From Qipengyuania marisflavi (GTDB lineage Bacteria; Pseudomonadota; Alphaproteobacteria; Sphingomonadales; Sphingomonadaceae): a stretch of DNA of 64,000 bases. Below the pieces are notes generated by a model. The model was not told the DNA's origin. It ran no database searches and saw only the letters and a program-made list of their open reading frames with translations. The DNA lies in NCBI RefSeq assembly GCF_005884405.1, contig NZ_VCAO01000001.1:366304-430303 (forward strand), written 5' to 3'. The translations under genes were made by a program, and so were the position numbers. Of this stretch, positions 29,869 to 39,892 are shown piece by piece. Positions within the stretch are counted from its first letter, which is position 1; each line of letters begins with the position of its first letter.

Positions 29869-31874
29869 TCCGCGGCCTCCGCGAATTCGCCGCCGTGCAG
29901 CAATTCTGCCGAGCAGCGCTGCATCACTTCGCTCGCGCGGGCGATGGCGTTGGTGAGGTAGAAATCCTTGATCGGATAAGCGGAAATTGCGCCGTCAACC
30001 GTGGCATTGCCATCGGCTTTGGGCAGCGTGCCATAATCCGCCAGACCCTCTTCACCCAAGGCAGGAACGGCGGCGATCATGGCGCTCTGCAATTCTGCAA
30101 AACTGTCGAAGCCAACCGATACCTTAAGCGCGTCCGCCAATGCCCGCAGGATCGTCCAGTCCTCACGCGCATCACCCGGGGCGAAGACCGCTTTCTCGGC
30201 GAACTGCACCCGGCCCTCGGTATTGACGTAGGTGCCGTCTTTCTCGGCGAAGGATGCGGCGGGCAAAATGATATCGGCCGCATGGGCACCCTTGTCGCCG
30301 TGATGGCCGATATAGACCTTCAGGCTGCCGCCAAATTGCGACCAGTCAACCTCGTCCGCGCCCAATGCCAGCACCACCTTCGGTGCGGCGGCGGCGATGT
30401 CGGCAATACCGCCCTTTTGCGCATAGCCAAGCATCAGCCCGCCCATGCGTGCAGCGGAGAAATGCAGCACGTTAAAGCCGTTCCAGCCATCGCGCGTCAG
30501 CTTGAATTGCGCGGCAAAGGCAAGGCCCGCACCCAGCGCGCCTTGCGCCAGTGCCGCACCGCCCATGATGATCGCCGGGCGCTCTGCACCCTCAAACACG
30601 TCGGCCACCTCATCGGGCAAATTGTCGAGCACCGACACATCATCGCCGATGAAATGCGCGGGATAAGTCGTATCCCAGAAAGGGCCGACCACGAAAATCT
30701 TGGCACCCCGTTTGGCCGCCTTGCGCAGGCGCACATTGACCAGCGGAGCTTCCCAGCGGACATGGCTGCCCACAATCAGAATGGCGTCAGCGGTTTCGAT
30801 CCCGGCAAAGGTGGAATTGAACGCCACCGCCGCCAGATTGTCCGCCGCATAATCCATGCCGGTCTGGCGGCCTTCGAGCAGGTCGGACCCCAGCGCCTTC
30901 ACCAGCGTGCTGGCCGCAAACATGGTTTCGCAATCGACCAGATCGCCGGCAATCGCCGCGATGGAGCCTTGCGGCCTGGACTTGGCAATCGCCTTGAATG
31001 CGCTGTCCCAATCGGCGGGCTGCAATTTGCCGCCCTTGCGGATGAACACGCGGTCGAGGCGGCGCTTGCCCAGACCATCGACCATATAGCGGCCCTTGTC
31101 GCTCAACCATTCTTCGTTGACGTCGTCATTGTTGCGCGGCAGCGCGCGCATCACTTCGCGGCCCCGGCTGTCGAGCCGGATGTTCGCGCCGACCGCGTCG
31201 GACACGTCGATGCTGTGGGTTTTCTTCAGCTCCCACGGACGCGCTTCAAAGGCATAAGGGCGGCTGGTCAGCGCGCCGACCGGGCACAGATCGATCACAT
31301 TGGCGGACAGCTCGTGCTCGGCGGCCTGCTCCAGATAGGTCGTGATCTGCATATCCTCGCCGCGGCCAATCGCGCCGATTTCATCGACTCCAGCGATTTC
31401 CTCGGAGAAGCGCACGCAGCGGGTGCAATGGATGCAGCGGGTCATGACCGTCTTGATCAGCGGCCCCATGTACTTTTCAGTAACGGCGCGCTTGTTCTCG
31501 TCATAACGCGAACCGCCGCGGCCATACGCCACCGACTGGTCCTGCAGATCGCATTCGCCGCCCTGATCGCAGATCGGGCAATCGAGCGGATGGTTGATCA
31601 GGAGGAACTCCATCACCCCTTCCCGCGCGGTCTTGACCATTTCGCTGTCGGTGCGGATTTCCTGCCCATCGGTGGCGGGCAGCGCACAGCTGGCCTGCGG
31701 CTTGGGCGGGCCGGGCTTCACTTCGACCAGACACATCCGGCAATTGCCCGCAATGCTGAGACGTTCGTGATAGCAGAAGCGCGGAATTTCCTTCCCCGCC
31801 AGCTCACAAGCCTGCAACACGGTCGCGCCGTCCGGAACTTCGATTTCCTGGCCGTCTACGGTGACTTTAGGCAT
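29865..31874 (-). CDS. nuoG: NADH-quinone oxidoreductase subunit G
   Basis: 669-residue iron-sulfur subunit of the NADH-oxidising arm. N-terminal [2Fe-2S] region ([19 protein letters not shown]), the His-Cys cluster N5 motif ([18 protein letters not shown]) and a [4Fe-4S] ferredoxin motif ([10 protein letters not shown] ... DLCPVGAL), then a molybdopterin-oxidoreductase-like domain without cofactor. I chose ATG 31874 ([17 protein letters not shown]) because it matches the family N-terminus; an upstream ATG would add 20 unrelated residues. The start overlaps the 3' end of the extra gene upstream by 8 nt. Confidence 0.95.
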   Translation of the reverse strand: MPKVTVDGQEIEVPDGATVLQACELAGKEIPRFCYHERLSIAGNCRMCLVEVKPGPPKPQASCALPATDGQEIRTDSEMVKTAREGVMEFLLINHPLDCPICDQGGECDLQDQSVAYGRGGSRYDENKRAVTEKYMGPLIKTVMTRCIHCTRCVRFSEEIAGVDEIGAIGRGEDMQITTYLEQAAEHELSANVIDLCPVGALTSRPYAFEARPWELKKTHSIDVSDAVGANIRLDSRGREVMRALPRNNDDVNEEWLSDKGRYMVDGLGKRRLDRVFIRKGGKLQPADWDSAFKAIAKSRPQGSIAAIAGDLVDCETMFAASTLVKALGSDLLEGRQTGMDYAADNLAAVAFNSTFAGIETADAILIVGSHVRWEAPLVNVRLRKAAKRGAKIFVVGPFWDTTYPAHFIGDDVSVLDNLPDEVADVFEGAERPAIIMGGAALAQGALGAGLAFAAQFKLTRDGWNGFNVLHFSAARMGGLMLGYAQKGGIADIAAAAPKVVLALGADEVDWSQFGGSLKVYIGHHGDKGAHAADIILPAASFAEKDGTYVNTEGRVQFAEKAVFAPGDAREDWTILRALADALKVSVGFDSFAELQSAMIAAVPALGEEGLADYGTLPKADGNATVDGAISAYPIKDFYLTNAIARASEVMQRCSAELLHGGEFAEAAE

Positions 31875-32610
31875 CGTCTTCACTCGCTTGCGGGCTGCCT
31901 TCATCGCCATAATGGCTGCGTGTCCACAATCCATCTGCGATGACCTGGCGAACCATCGAATAATCCAGAACCACCTCTTCGGTGCTGTTCATTCCGCAAC
32001 TTTGCAGCGCGGGATACAATGCCTCAATCGCTTCGTGTTCAGCGTCAGAGGCGATGGTCGAGCGCAGCAGAGCATCGGCTGCTGCCGGTCCGTGAAACAC
32101 CAGGCAGTCGGCCAGCCCGGCAATCTGTTCGGCACGGGGATGGACCAACCGGTCCTTGCTACGGCCAGACACGGCGGTCCCAGCGGTTGCAGCCGGGGCC
32201 GGCGGGGCGTTGAAATCCATCAGATATACTTCTTCCGCCATCAGCGCGCGCAACGTCTGATATTGAAATCGCATCTGCATACGATAGGTCGAATTTTTCA
32301 TTGACCGTCCAATGCAATCGCTGATGTCCAGCTCGTCCATTAAATCATCTTTGTCCACGTCCAGCGCGACAAAATCGATGGTAACGGGATCGCTGTTGAT
32401 CAGAATTTGCCGCGCCAGATCCTTGTTTCGGTAAACCGAACATTTCACGATGCGCTTCTGCATCATGCGCGATTCATCACGCGCGACATTTTCCGGCAGC
32501 CGCTTGAAACGGGTGCCGGTTGCCAGATCGCTTTCCGGGAAGGGCACCTGCTGCGCCTGCACCGGATAAGCCACTGCTGCGGCAAGGATGATCGCGAGAA
32601 ATTTGCTCAT
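31867..32610 (-). CDS. Exported protein of unknown function inside the nuo operon
   Basis: 247 residues with a clear Sec signal peptide ([19 protein letters not shown], cleavage near QQ). The mature part is mixed alpha/beta with four cysteines ([26 protein letters not shown]), which could form two periplasmic disulfides. I recognise no named family. The start overlaps the nuoF stop (ATGA) and the end overlaps nuoG by 8 nt, so it is translated as an integral part of the complex I operon although complex I has no known periplasmic subunit of this type. Codon use and GC look like the neighbours. The role could be assembly or unrelated. Confidence 0.85.
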   Translation of the reverse strand: MSKFLAIILAAAVAYPVQAQQVPFPESDLATGTRFKRLPENVARDESRMMQKRIVKCSVYRNKDLARQILINSDPVTIDFVALDVDKDDLMDELDISDCIGRSMKNSTYRMQMRFQYQTLRALMAEEVYLMDFNAPPAPAATAGTAVSGRSKDRLVHPRAEQIAGLADCLVFHGPAAADALLRSTIASDAEHEAIEALYPALQSCGMNSTEEVVLDYSMVRQVIADGLWTRSHYGDEGSPQASEDDA

Positions 32611-33911
32611 TCCGCCGCCTCCAAGGTTGCAGGCGCAAATTGCGCGTTGTGTTCGTGAATGCGCCGCTCCAGCTCGGGGCGGAAGTGTTTGATCAGGCCC
32701 TGGATCGGCCATGCTGCGGCATCGCCCAGCGCGCAGATGGTGTGGCCTTCCACCTGCTTGGTGACCTGCTGCAGCATATCGATCTCCTCGATCGCTGCAT
32801 CGCCGGTGCGCAGGCGTTCCATCATGCGCCACATCCAGCCCGTGCCTTCGCGGCAGGGCGTGCACTGGCCGCAGCTCTCGTGCTTGTAGAAATAGCTGAG
32901 GCGGCTGATCGCGCGGACGATATCGGTGGATTTGTCCATCACGATAACCGCCGCCGTGCCCAGTCCCGAGCCGACCTCTTTCAGTCCATCGAAATCCATC
33001 GGCGCATTCATGATCTGGTCTGCCGGCACCAGAGGTACCGAGGAACCGCCGGGGATCACCGCGAGGAGGTTGTCCCACCCGCCAATGATGCCGCCGCAAT
33101 GCTTTTCGATGAGATCCTTGAACGGGATGCTCATCTCTTCCTCGACCACGCAGGGCTTTTCGACATGGCCGCTGATCTGGAACAGCTTGGTGCCCGCATT
33201 GCCTTCACGCCCAAATCCCGCGAACCAGCTGGCACCGCGCCGAAGGATCGTGGGGACCACCGCAATGCTTTCCACATTGTTCACCGTGGTCGGGCAGCCA
33301 TACAGGCCCGCGCCGGCCGGGAATGGCGGCTTGAGCCGGGGCTGGCCCTTTTTGCCTTCAAGGCTTTCGATCATCGCGGTTTCTTCGCCGCAGATATAAG
33401 CGCCCGCGCCGCGGTGGACGAACACGTCGAAATCATACCCCGAACGACAAGCATTCTTGCCGATCAGTCCCTGATCATACGCTTCATTGACAGCCTTTTG
33501 CAGTGTTTCGGCCTCGCGGATATATTCACCGCGAATGTAGATATACGCCGCCCGCGCCCGCATGGCATAGCCAGCGACCAGCGCTCCTTCGATCAGCTTG
33601 TGCGGATCGTGGCGGATGATTTCCCGGTCTTTACAGGAGCCTGGCTCGCTTTCGTCCGCATTGATGACCAGAAAACTGGGGCGGCCATCCTTGCTTTCCT
33701 TGGGCATGAATGACCATTTCAGGCCAGTTGGAAAGCCCGCCCCGCCCCGCCCGCGCAAACCGCTGGCCTTCATTTCTTCAATTATCGTATCTTGTCCGCG
33801 ACTTAGCAAGGATTTGGTATCGTCCCAATCGCCGCGCTGCTGCGCAGCTTTCAGGCCCCAATACTGGAAGCCATAGAGATTGGTGAAAATGCGGTCTTTG
33901 TCCTGAAGCAT
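32607..33911 (-). CDS. nuoF: NADH-quinone oxidoreductase subunit F (NADH/FMN site)
   Basis: 434-residue subunit that binds NADH, FMN and cluster N3. FMN/NADH glycine-rich motif [37 protein letters not shown], and the cluster motif [12 protein letters not shown] with the later Cys in [13 protein letters not shown] 33911 ([14 protein letters not shown]) is the family start; upstream in-frame sequence is unrelated. Its start overlaps the stop of the 46-aa gene by 1 nt. Confidence 0.96.
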   Translation of the reverse strand: MLQDKDRIFTNLYGFQYWGLKAAQQRGDWDDTKSLLSRGQDTIIEEMKASGLRGRGGAGFPTGLKWSFMPKESKDGRPSFLVINADESEPGSCKDREIIRHDPHKLIEGALVAGYAMRARAAYIYIRGEYIREAETLQKAVNEAYDQGLIGKNACRSGYDFDVFVHRGAGAYICGEETAMIESLEGKKGQPRLKPPFPAGAGLYGCPTTVNNVESIAVVPTILRRGASWFAGFGREGNAGTKLFQISGHVEKPCVVEEEMSIPFKDLIEKHCGGIIGGWDNLLAVIPGGSSVPLVPADQIMNAPMDFDGLKEVGSGLGTAAVIVMDKSTDIVRAISRLSYFYKHESCGQCTPCREGTGWMWRMMERLRTGDAAIEEIDMLQQVTKQVEGHTICALGDAAAWPIQGLIKHFRPELERRIHEHNAQFAPATLEAAE

Positions 33912-34051
33912 CAGAACGCGCCTCCCTGCGAGAGGAAATACAGCGCGCCAAGAATGACCGCAGCGATCAGGCCGAATTTGATCATGCCGGTGAGCACTTT
34001 CCAGGCGATGAAAATCACGACCAGCGCGATCAGGATGGTGGTGATAGTCAT
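33911..34051 (-). CDS. 46-aa hydrophobic microprotein between nuoE and nuoF
   Basis: Reads [20 protein letters not shown] then [20 protein letters not shown] and SQGGAF. Two hydrophobic stretches around a short Lys-containing turn ([10 protein letters not shown]), so either a hairpin or one long helix in the membrane. The ATG overlaps the nuoE stop (ATGA) and the TGA overlaps the nuoF ATG by one base (TGATG), so ribosomes must pass through it between two complex I subunits. No family recognised. Chance is unlikely given perfect fit on both sides and the strong membrane character. Confidence 0.75.
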   Translation of the reverse strand: MTITTILIALVVIFIAWKVLTGMIKFGLIAAVILGALYFLSQGGAF

Positions 34052-34719
34052 GCCCATTCGTCCCGATAATCGTGGTTCTCTTCAACCATGTCCGTCAGCG
34101 TGGTCGGTCCGCCCGAAGGCTCGGACGTATGGCGACCCGGCTCCTGCGTGCCTGCCTTAGGATTCTGACCCTTGGCCAGCGCGTCGAGCACGGTGTCGAG
34201 GCGTTCGGGCGTCAAATCTTCAAAATTGTCGTCATTGATCTGGACCATCGGCGCGGTGGCGCAATTGCCCATGCATTCGACCTCGGTCAGCGTCCACAGC
34301 CCGTCTTCCGAGACATGGCCCTTGCGCATCCCGCGCGCCTTGCATGTTTCGAACAGAGCATCCGACCCGCGCAGCATGCACGGTGTCGTGCCGCACACCT
34401 GCACGTGGAATTTCCCAACCGGAACAAGGTTGTACATGAAATAGAAGCTGGCAACCTCAAGCACGCGGATGGCGGGCATATCGAGATAGTCAGCGACATA
34501 TTCGATCACCGGCAGCGGCAGCCAGCCCTGCGTATCGGTTTCCGCACCGACCTGTCGCTGCGCCAGATCGAGCAGCGGCATCACCGCCGAGCGCTGCCGC
34601 CCCTCGGGATAGCGCGCGACGATCTCCTTCGCGAGTGCCGCAATCTCGGCGGTCCAGGCGAACGACCCCCACCGCTCGCGCAGTTCGGGCGTATCGGGTG
34701 CGGGGGCGCGGTCAGCCAT
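34048..34719 (-). CDS. nuoE: NADH-quinone oxidoreductase subunit E
   Basis: 223-residue thioredoxin-fold subunit with the [2Fe-2S] cluster N1a. Cysteines in [11 protein letters not shown] and [13 protein letters not shown]-terminal helical part is typical; the C-terminal ~45 residues ([20 protein letters not shown] onward) are a polar extension common in alphaproteobacteria. ATG 34719 overlaps the stop of the 43-aa gene by 1 nt and its own stop overlaps the 46-aa gene. Confidence 0.95.
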   Translation of the reverse strand: MADRAPAPDTPELRERWGSFAWTAEIAALAKEIVARYPEGRQRSAVMPLLDLAQRQVGAETDTQGWLPLPVIEYVADYLDMPAIRVLEVASFYFMYNLVPVGKFHVQVCGTTPCMLRGSDALFETCKARGMRKGHVSEDGLWTLTEVECMGNCATAPMVQINDDNFEDLTPERLDTVLDALAKGQNPKAGTQEPGRHTSEPSGGPTTLTDMVEENHDYRDEWA

Positions 34720-34850
34720 CAGTTCGATCCGACGAATTTGCCGAGCTCATAGGCCCATTCCGCACCATAGCGAATTGAAGCGTAAATCCCGATAATCACA
34801 AAAACTGTCGAGATTACTCGACCGACCTTTTTGTCGTAAAGCCAACTCAC
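34719..34850 (-). CDS. 43-aa single-helix microprotein between nuoD and nuoE
   Basis: Begins with GTG at 34850 ([20 protein letters not shown], then [23 protein letters not shown]). One membrane helix at about 9-28 with a basic N-terminal side (YDKKVGR), followed by a short polar tail rich in aromatics. The GTG overlaps the nuoD stop (GTGA) and the TGA overlaps the nuoE ATG by one base. This is the same arrangement as the 46-aa gene. Single-helix proteins of this kind are typical supernumerary subunits of respiratory complexes, but no homology is claimed. Confidence 0.7.
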   Translation of the reverse strand: MSWLYDKKVGRVISTVFVIIGIYASIRYGAEWAYELGKFVGSN

Positions 34851-36058
34851 CGATCACACTCCCCGAACACCACGTCGATTGCGCCGAGAATCGCGGTCGC
34901 ATCAGGTAGCATGTGGCCTTTGGACATGAAGTCCATCGCCTGCAGGTGGCTGAAGGCGGTCGGGCGGATTTTGCAGCGGTAGGGTTTGTTCGACCCGTCC
35001 GACACGAGATAGACGCCGAACTCGCCCTTGGGGCTTTCGGTCGCCACGTAGACTTCGCCAGCGGGCACATGAAAGCCCTCTGTGTAGAGCTTGAAGTGAT
35101 GAATCAACGCTTCCATCGATTGCTTCATTTCGCCGCGCTTGGGGGGCGACACCTTCCGGTCATCGCTCGCAATCGGGCCGGTAGGCATTTCCGCAAGGCA
35201 CTGCTTGATGATCTTGGCGCTCTCGTAGACTTCCTTCACGCGCACCACGAAGCGGTCATAGCAGTCCGAATTGGTACCGACGGGAATGTCGAAGTGCATC
35301 CGGTCATACACATCATAGGGCTGCGACTTGCGCAGGTCCCACGGGATGCCCGCCGCGCGGATCATAGGGCCGGAGAAGCCCCAGGCAATTGCGTCTTCCT
35401 TGCTGACCACGGCGATATCGACATTGCGCTGTTTGAAGATGCGATTGTCGAGCACCAGACTCATCGCATCGCCAAACAGTTCGGGCAGGCGGCCATCGAG
35501 CCAGTCACCGATATCGGTCAGCAGCTTGAGCGGCACGTCCTGATGCACGCCGCCGGGCCGGAACCATGCCATGTGCATCCGTGCGCCCGCCGCGCGCTCG
35601 AAGAAATTGAGCGTATCTTCGCGCAGCTCGAACACCCACAGATTGGGCGTCATTGCGCCAACATCCATGACGTGCGCGCCGATGTTGAGCATGTGGTTGG
35701 AAATGCGTGTCAGCTCGGCGAACAGCACCCGCAGATATTGCGCGCGGATCGGCACTTCGATGTTGAGCATCTTCTCGATAGCCAGAACGTAACTGTGCTC
35801 CTGACACAGCGGCGAACAATAATCGAGACGATCGAAATAGGGCAGCGCCTGCAGATAGGTCTTGTGCTCGATCAGCTTTTCCGTGCCGCGATGCAGCAGG
35901 CCGACATGCGGATCGATCCGTTCTATAATCTCGCCGTCCAGCTCCATCACCATGCGCAGCACGCCATGTGCCGCAGGGTGCTGCGGCCCGAAATTGATCG
36001 TGTAATTGCTGATGACTTCGTCGCCGGTTGTGGGCGACTGTTCGAGTTGCATACTCAT
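34847..36058 (-). CDS. nuoD: NADH-quinone oxidoreductase subunit D
   Basis: 403-residue 49-kDa-type subunit that forms the quinone site with NuoB. The hydrogenase-derived motifs are present: [15 protein letters not shown] with the quinone-site His, [33 protein letters not shown] and the C-terminal [15 protein letters not shown]. Not fused to NuoC. ATG 36058 overlaps the stop of the lipoprotein gene by 4 nt. Confidence 0.96.
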   Translation of the reverse strand: MSMQLEQSPTTGDEVISNYTINFGPQHPAAHGVLRMVMELDGEIIERIDPHVGLLHRGTEKLIEHKTYLQALPYFDRLDYCSPLCQEHSYVLAIEKMLNIEVPIRAQYLRVLFAELTRISNHMLNIGAHVMDVGAMTPNLWVFELREDTLNFFERAAGARMHMAWFRPGGVHQDVPLKLLTDIGDWLDGRLPELFGDAMSLVLDNRIFKQRNVDIAVVSKEDAIAWGFSGPMIRAAGIPWDLRKSQPYDVYDRMHFDIPVGTNSDCYDRFVVRVKEVYESAKIIKQCLAEMPTGPIASDDRKVSPPKRGEMKQSMEALIHHFKLYTEGFHVPAGEVYVATESPKGEFGVYLVSDGSNKPYRCKIRPTAFSHLQAMDFMSKGHMLPDATAILGAIDVVFGECDR

Positions 36059-36609
36059 GCGCAGATCCAGTTGCCGGAGTAGCTTGCCGCCTTGCCATCC
36101 GCGCCGGTCACAGTGACATTTGCGGGGCGGGTCTGGGCCTCACCTGCGGCGGGCGAGACAGTGACCGTCACGCCTTCGCCCGAAAAGTTCGTGCCGCGCT
36201 TGATCCGGTCGAGGCCGCCGGGGCCGCTGTCGAGCAGCACCAGGCCATCGCCGACGCGGATCACGCCCTTACCGCTCATGCCCTTGTCGCGCAGGCCAGC
36301 GGCGATGATCATTTCCTTACCGCCGGTCATGAATGTGCAGCCACCCTCACGCGGGCCGAGGTTGACCCCGCCGACATCGCCCAGCTGTTCCAGCTGCGTC
36401 ACATCAGCGCCCGCTGGCGGGGCGGCCTGTGCCTTGTTGGGCATATCCATCGTCGGCTGCGATGGATCATTGGCGGCGCTGGTGCTCTCAGCCGTGGCTT
36501 CACCCCCGATGCGCGCGGCGAAGTCGTCGGCGCTCTCCTGCTCGGCAGGTTGCTGCGAACACGCTGCGAGCATCAGCAGCGCGGCGGGAAAAGTCAGGCG
36601 GCCAATCAT
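36055..36609 (-). CDS. Lipoprotein of unknown function between nuoC and nuoD
   Basis: 184 residues. Lipoprotein signal [17 protein letters not shown] (lipobox LAAC, Cys17), a low-complexity Ala/Ser/Pro/Gln linker to about residue 70, then a small beta-rich domain ([19 protein letters not shown] ... [14 protein letters not shown] ... [19 protein letters not shown]). The two remaining cysteines (about 91 and 183) could pair. Both ends overlap nuo genes by 4 nt. No family recognised. Residue 2 after the lipid Cys is Ser, which in Gram-negatives favours outer-membrane sorting. Confidence 0.82.
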   Translation of the reverse strand: MIGRLTFPAALLMLAACSQQPAEQESADDFAARIGGEATAESTSAANDPSQPTMDMPNKAQAAPPAGADVTQLEQLGDVGGVNLGPREGGCTFMTGGKEMIIAAGLRDKGMSGKGVIRVGDGLVLLDSGPGGLDRIKRGTNFSGEGVTVTVSPAAGEAQTRPANVTVTGADGKAASYSGNWICA

Positions 36610-37532
36610 TCGTCAGCATCCTTCTTCTTGGGCGTAGCGCGCTTGGCGGCGGGCTTCTTGGCAGCAGGCTTCTTCTTCGTAGGAGCTTTTTTGGCCTTTG
36701 GCTGGGTAGCCGCTTTGGTGTCTGTGGTCTTGCCCTTGCGGGGTTTGCGTGATGGACGGTCTTCGGTCGGTTCAGGCGGCGGCGCATCGGCCTTGCCGCT
36801 GTCGTCCTCTGCCGGAGCGCCCTTGCTGACCTTTTCCGCAGCCTTCGCATCGGTTTTCTTGCCAGCACCGGTCTGCTTTGGACTTTCGGTCGTCTTGGGC
36901 TCGTCAACCGGCGGAGTGGCCGCTTTCTCGTCACCCGGAAGGACGTAATTTGCGCCCTCCCACGGGCTCATGAAATCGAACTGGCGCAGGTCCTGAGCAA
37001 GCTCGACCGGCTCGTAAACCACGCGTTTCAGATCTTCGGAATAGCGCAGCTCGGTATAGCCGGTGAGCGGGAAGTCCTTGCGGAACGGATGCCCTTCAAA
37101 GCCATAATCGGTTAGGATGCGGCGCAGATCAGGATGGCCCGCGAACAGCACGCCATACATGTCGAACACTTCACGTTCGAGCCAGTTGGCGTTGGGCCAC
37201 AAGGTCGTGACCGTGGGCACCGGTGTGTCTTCACTGGCGGCCAGCTTGACCATGATGCGATTGTTCTTGGTCAGGCTGAGCAGCATGTAAACCACTTCAA
37301 ACCGCTCAGCCCGTGCGGGGTAATCCACCCCGGCAATTTCCATGAGCTGCTGATAGTCGAAATCATCGCGCAGCGTGCGCAGGACGTCTTCGATGCTGTC
37401 ACGCTCAACCGTGAAAGATAGCTCGCCATGCTCTTCACCCGCCTCGACCAGATGGGCCGAAAGCGCTGTGGCCAGCGTGTCCTTCAGCCCCTCAATCGCG
37501 GAAAAGCGCGGTGCGGAATGCAATGTTGCCAT
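36606..37532 (-). CDS. nuoC: NADH-quinone oxidoreductase subunit C with long basic tail
   Basis: 308 residues. Residues 1-200 are a normal 30-kDa subunit: [40 protein letters not shown] and [15 protein letters not shown]. Residues 201-308 are a low-complexity extension, first acidic/Pro-rich then Lys/Pro/Ala-rich with histone-H1-like repeats ([18 protein letters not shown]). The extension is in frame and the 3' end overlaps the next gene, so it is not a frameshift. Many relatives carry some tail, but this one is about half as long as the core domain. Function of the tail unknown. Confidence 0.94.
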   Translation of the reverse strand: MATLHSAPRFSAIEGLKDTLATALSAHLVEAGEEHGELSFTVERDSIEDVLRTLRDDFDYQQLMEIAGVDYPARAERFEVVYMLLSLTKNNRIMVKLAASEDTPVPTVTTLWPNANWLEREVFDMYGVLFAGHPDLRRILTDYGFEGHPFRKDFPLTGYTELRYSEDLKRVVYEPVELAQDLRQFDFMSPWEGANYVLPGDEKAATPPVDEPKTTESPKQTGAGKKTDAKAAEKVSKGAPAEDDSGKADAPPPEPTEDRPSRKPRKGKTTDTKAATQPKAKKAPTKKKPAAKKPAAKRATPKKKDADE

Positions 37533-37542
37533 GCCCTCGCCC

Positions 37543-38097
37543 CTATCGCTCGATCGTGCCGCTGCGGCGGATTTTCCGCTGCAATTGCATCACGCCATAC
37601 AGCAGCGCCTCTGCCGTGGGTGGGCATCCGGGCACATAGATATCGACCGGAACAATCCGGTCACAGCCGCGCACAACGCTGTAGCTGTAGTGATAATAGC
37701 CGCCGCCATTGGCGCAGCTGCCCATCGAAATCACGTATTTCGGCTCCGACATCTGGTCGTAAACCTTGCGCAATGCCGGGGCCATCTTGTTGCACAACGT
37801 GCCGGCGACAATCATCACATCGCTCTGGCGCGGGCTGGCGCGCGGGGCGACGCCAAACCGCTCCATATCATAGCGCGGCATGTTGACGTGGATCATCTCG
37901 ACCGCGCAGCAGGCCAGGCCGAATGTCATCCACCACAGGCTGCCGGTGCGTGCCCACTGGAACAGATCTTCGGTGCTGGTGACCAGGAAGCCCTTGTCAT
38001 TCACCTCGGTCTGGACCGCGCGGAAATAGTCCGCATCGGGATGGCGCACTTCGCCGCCCTGTGCCGCAGGCGGCATGATGATGCTGGAGGTGCTCAT
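37543..38097 (-). CDS. nuoB: NADH-quinone oxidoreductase subunit B (cluster N2)
   Basis: 184-residue subunit carrying terminal cluster N2 next to the quinone. Tandem cysteines in [11 protein letters not shown], then [20 protein letters not shown] with its following Cys, and [17 protein letters not shown] use ATG 38097 ([15 protein letters not shown]), 1 nt after the nuoA stop; a further upstream ATG would overlap nuoA by 41 nt and add unrelated residues. Confidence 0.95.
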   Translation of the reverse strand: MSTSSIIMPPAAQGGEVRHPDADYFRAVQTEVNDKGFLVTSTEDLFQWARTGSLWWMTFGLACCAVEMIHVNMPRYDMERFGVAPRASPRQSDVMIVAGTLCNKMAPALRKVYDQMSEPKYVISMGSCANGGGYYHYSYSVVRGCDRIVPVDIYVPGCPPTAEALLYGVMQLQRKIRRSGTIER

Positions 38098-38098
38098 A

Positions 38099-38473
38099 TC
38101 ATTCCCACTCCAGCGCGCCGACTTTCCAGGCGTAGGCAAGCCCGACCAGCAGTTCGAACAGGAACACCATCATGGTGATCCACCCCGCCCAGCCGGTGAG
38201 ATCAAGACTGACCGCCCAGGGGAACAGGAACGCTGCTTCAAGGTCGAAGATGATAAACAGGATCGCGATCAGGTAGAACCGTACATCGAAGCGGCTGCGC
38301 GGATCCTCGAAGGCGGGGAAGCCGCATTCATACTCGCTAAGCTTTTCCGCATCGGGGCTGTGCGCGCCGGTCAACCGTGCCACGCCCATCGGCAGAAACA
38401 CGAAGAGCGCGGACAAGCCAACGGCGATAAACAGGAAGATCAGGATCGGGAGATATTGTTCGAGGTCGACCAC
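38099..38473 (-). CDS. nuoA: NADH-quinone oxidoreductase subunit A
   Basis: 124-residue, three-helix membrane subunit that opens the nuo operon. The conserved loop [19 protein letters not shown], whose cysteine faces the quinone entry, and [13 protein letters not shown] are clear. The start is taken as GTG 38473 ([15 protein letters not shown]), because it has an AAGGA ribosome-binding site 7 nt upstream (38481-38485 on the plus strand) and matches the family length; an ATG at 38557 would add 28 unrelated residues. The 156 bp before the next gene should contain the operon promoter, but I cannot point to convincing -35/-10 boxes. Confidence 0.93.
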   Translation of the reverse strand: MVDLEQYLPILIFLFIAVGLSALFVFLPMGVARLTGAHSPDAEKLSEYECGFPAFEDPRSRFDVRFYLIAILFIIFDLEAAFLFPWAVSLDLTGWAGWITMMVFLFELLVGLAYAWKVGALEWE

Positions 38474-38629
38474 GTAGTTTTCCTTGCCGGTGCAGGCGAT
38501 TCCATCACAGGAGGCGTGTTTGGCCCCGCCTCTAGGCCCCTCGCCCGCGCGGTGCAAGGGCGGGAAAGGCGCAATTCACGCACAATTGGTTGCATCGGAC
38601 GCAGTGCCGCGGCGAAACAATCGGCGTGG

Positions 38630-39892
38630 TCAATCCAGCGGCAGCACTCTGATTTCTGTGGGTTTCGGCTGCTTACCCTCGCGGACGACGCCGTCATCGC
38701 CAAAGACGTCCCACTGGCCGTTCGCGACATAGACCAGTTCGCCGCTGTCGACCGAGCCGCCAAGCGGTTCGGTCCAGGCCGGATTCGCCTGTTCCAGAAT
38801 GCGGTGGCCAACAATCCGGTGGCCATCTGTCAAGAGCTTGAACGCGGCGATCCGCATGGGGCTGGTGCCGTTCTGCATGGCGATCAATTCGCTACCGTGC
38901 CGCCAAAGCCCGTCGATCCCATCGAGTATGATCATGAGGCCTTCGCTCACTCGAACGCGTGTCAGCGCGCCCGTCTGAAAGTCATAGCGCGCTAATCCAT
39001 AGCGATAATCGCTGACGTGCAGATATTGTCCCTCGGGATCGACTGCGATGCCTTGGGGTGAGCGCAAATTGCCTGCGGGGATGAGCGTATCCAGATCGCT
39101 CGCGCCACGCTTGCCGCGATAGACCGCGCCAGTGATCGGGTCGCTGGCATAGAGCATCCCGTCCGGTCCAATCGCGAGGTCCGAGGGGCTGGCGCCATCG
39201 GGCGCTGCCATGCGCACAGCTTTCGCGCCAAGAGGTGTCAGCTGGATCAGGCCGGCGAACCCCGGCACACTATCCGTCGACTGGTCGATATTTCCCGAGG
39301 AGACCCAAACCGCGCCCGTTGTCTGGTCGCGGACAATACCGCTCAGATTATCGGCTCCGGTGGGGGATACCCCGCGAAAACCGCCGTCGGGTGCATGGCC
39401 AAACACCTGCTTGCCAAGCACCGAGGTTACCAGCAACCGACCATTTGCAGGATCGCGGATGACGCTTTCCACCAGCAATGCCTTTGCCGGAACTGTCGCC
39501 AGCGTCCGACTGGTCACAATAACTGGCGGCGTGTTTGCGAAAGCGGCAGCGAGCGCGTCGCGTTGCGCGCCCTCATACATCCACAGCAATTGCTCGCGCG
39601 CGGCATCACCAAAGCGGTAGCCGCGCGCTGTCAGCCAGACGAGATCGTCAAAGCTGCCCGCCAGATCGTCAGAGCCCAGCCGCGCGTTCAGCAATCGTAA
39701 GCGCACAGACCCGCTATCGGGAAAATTGCGGGCAAGAGCCACCAGCCCGGCGACATCTGAAATCTTGCCCGTCAATGCGTCGGTGGCCGTCCATTCCTGA
39801 GCGGGCGTTACACCCACGCTGACAGGCATTGCTCCACCAGAACATCCCGCCAGCGCAAGCGCAGCCGCAGCAAGAACGGCCAGCGCCTTCAT
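38630..39892 (-). CDS. Lipoprotein with predicted beta-propeller (NHL/SMP-30-like)
   Basis: 420 residues. Lipoprotein signal MKALAVLAAAALALAGC (Cys17). Residues 30-130 look helical; 130-415 contain repeated propeller-like units (DPANGRLLVTSVL, DQTTGAVWVSSGN, SDLAIGPDGMLYASDPITG, PQGIAVDPEGQYLHVSDY, SGELVYVANGQW). Similar folds bind sugars, lactones or proteins. No metal-site residues can be assigned with confidence. Its start overlaps the stop of the aldehyde dehydrogenase gene (ATGA), so the two are cotranscribed; the link to aldehyde metabolism is unclear. It ends 156 bp upstream of nuoA on the same strand. Confidence 0.75.
   Translation of the reverse strand: MKALAVLAAAALALAGCSGGAMPVSVGVTPAQEWTATDALTGKISDVAGLVALARNFPDSGSVRLRLLNARLGSDDLAGSFDDLVWLTARGYRFGDAAREQLLWMYEGAQRDALAAAFANTPPVIVTSRTLATVPAKALLVESVIRDPANGRLLVTSVLGKQVFGHAPDGGFRGVSPTGADNLSGIVRDQTTGAVWVSSGNIDQSTDSVPGFAGLIQLTPLGAKAVRMAAPDGASPSDLAIGPDGMLYASDPITGAVYRGKRGASDLDTLIPAGNLRSPQGIAVDPEGQYLHVSDYRYGLARYDFQTGALTRVRVSEGLMIILDGIDGLWRHGSELIAMQNGTSPMRIAAFKLLTDGHRIVGHRILEQANPAWTEPLGGSVDSGELVYVANGQWDVFGDDGVVREGKQPKPTEIRVLPLD

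Noticed and set aside
29895..31943. A 682-codon open frame on the plus strand opposite nuoG
   Set aside because: It mirrors the GC-rich codon structure of nuoG, shows no recognisable domain, and nuoG is certain. Long antisense frames are expected at this GC content.
38474..38557. Longer N-terminus for NuoA from ATG 38557
   Set aside because: Family length and an AAGGA ribosome-binding site favour GTG 38473.
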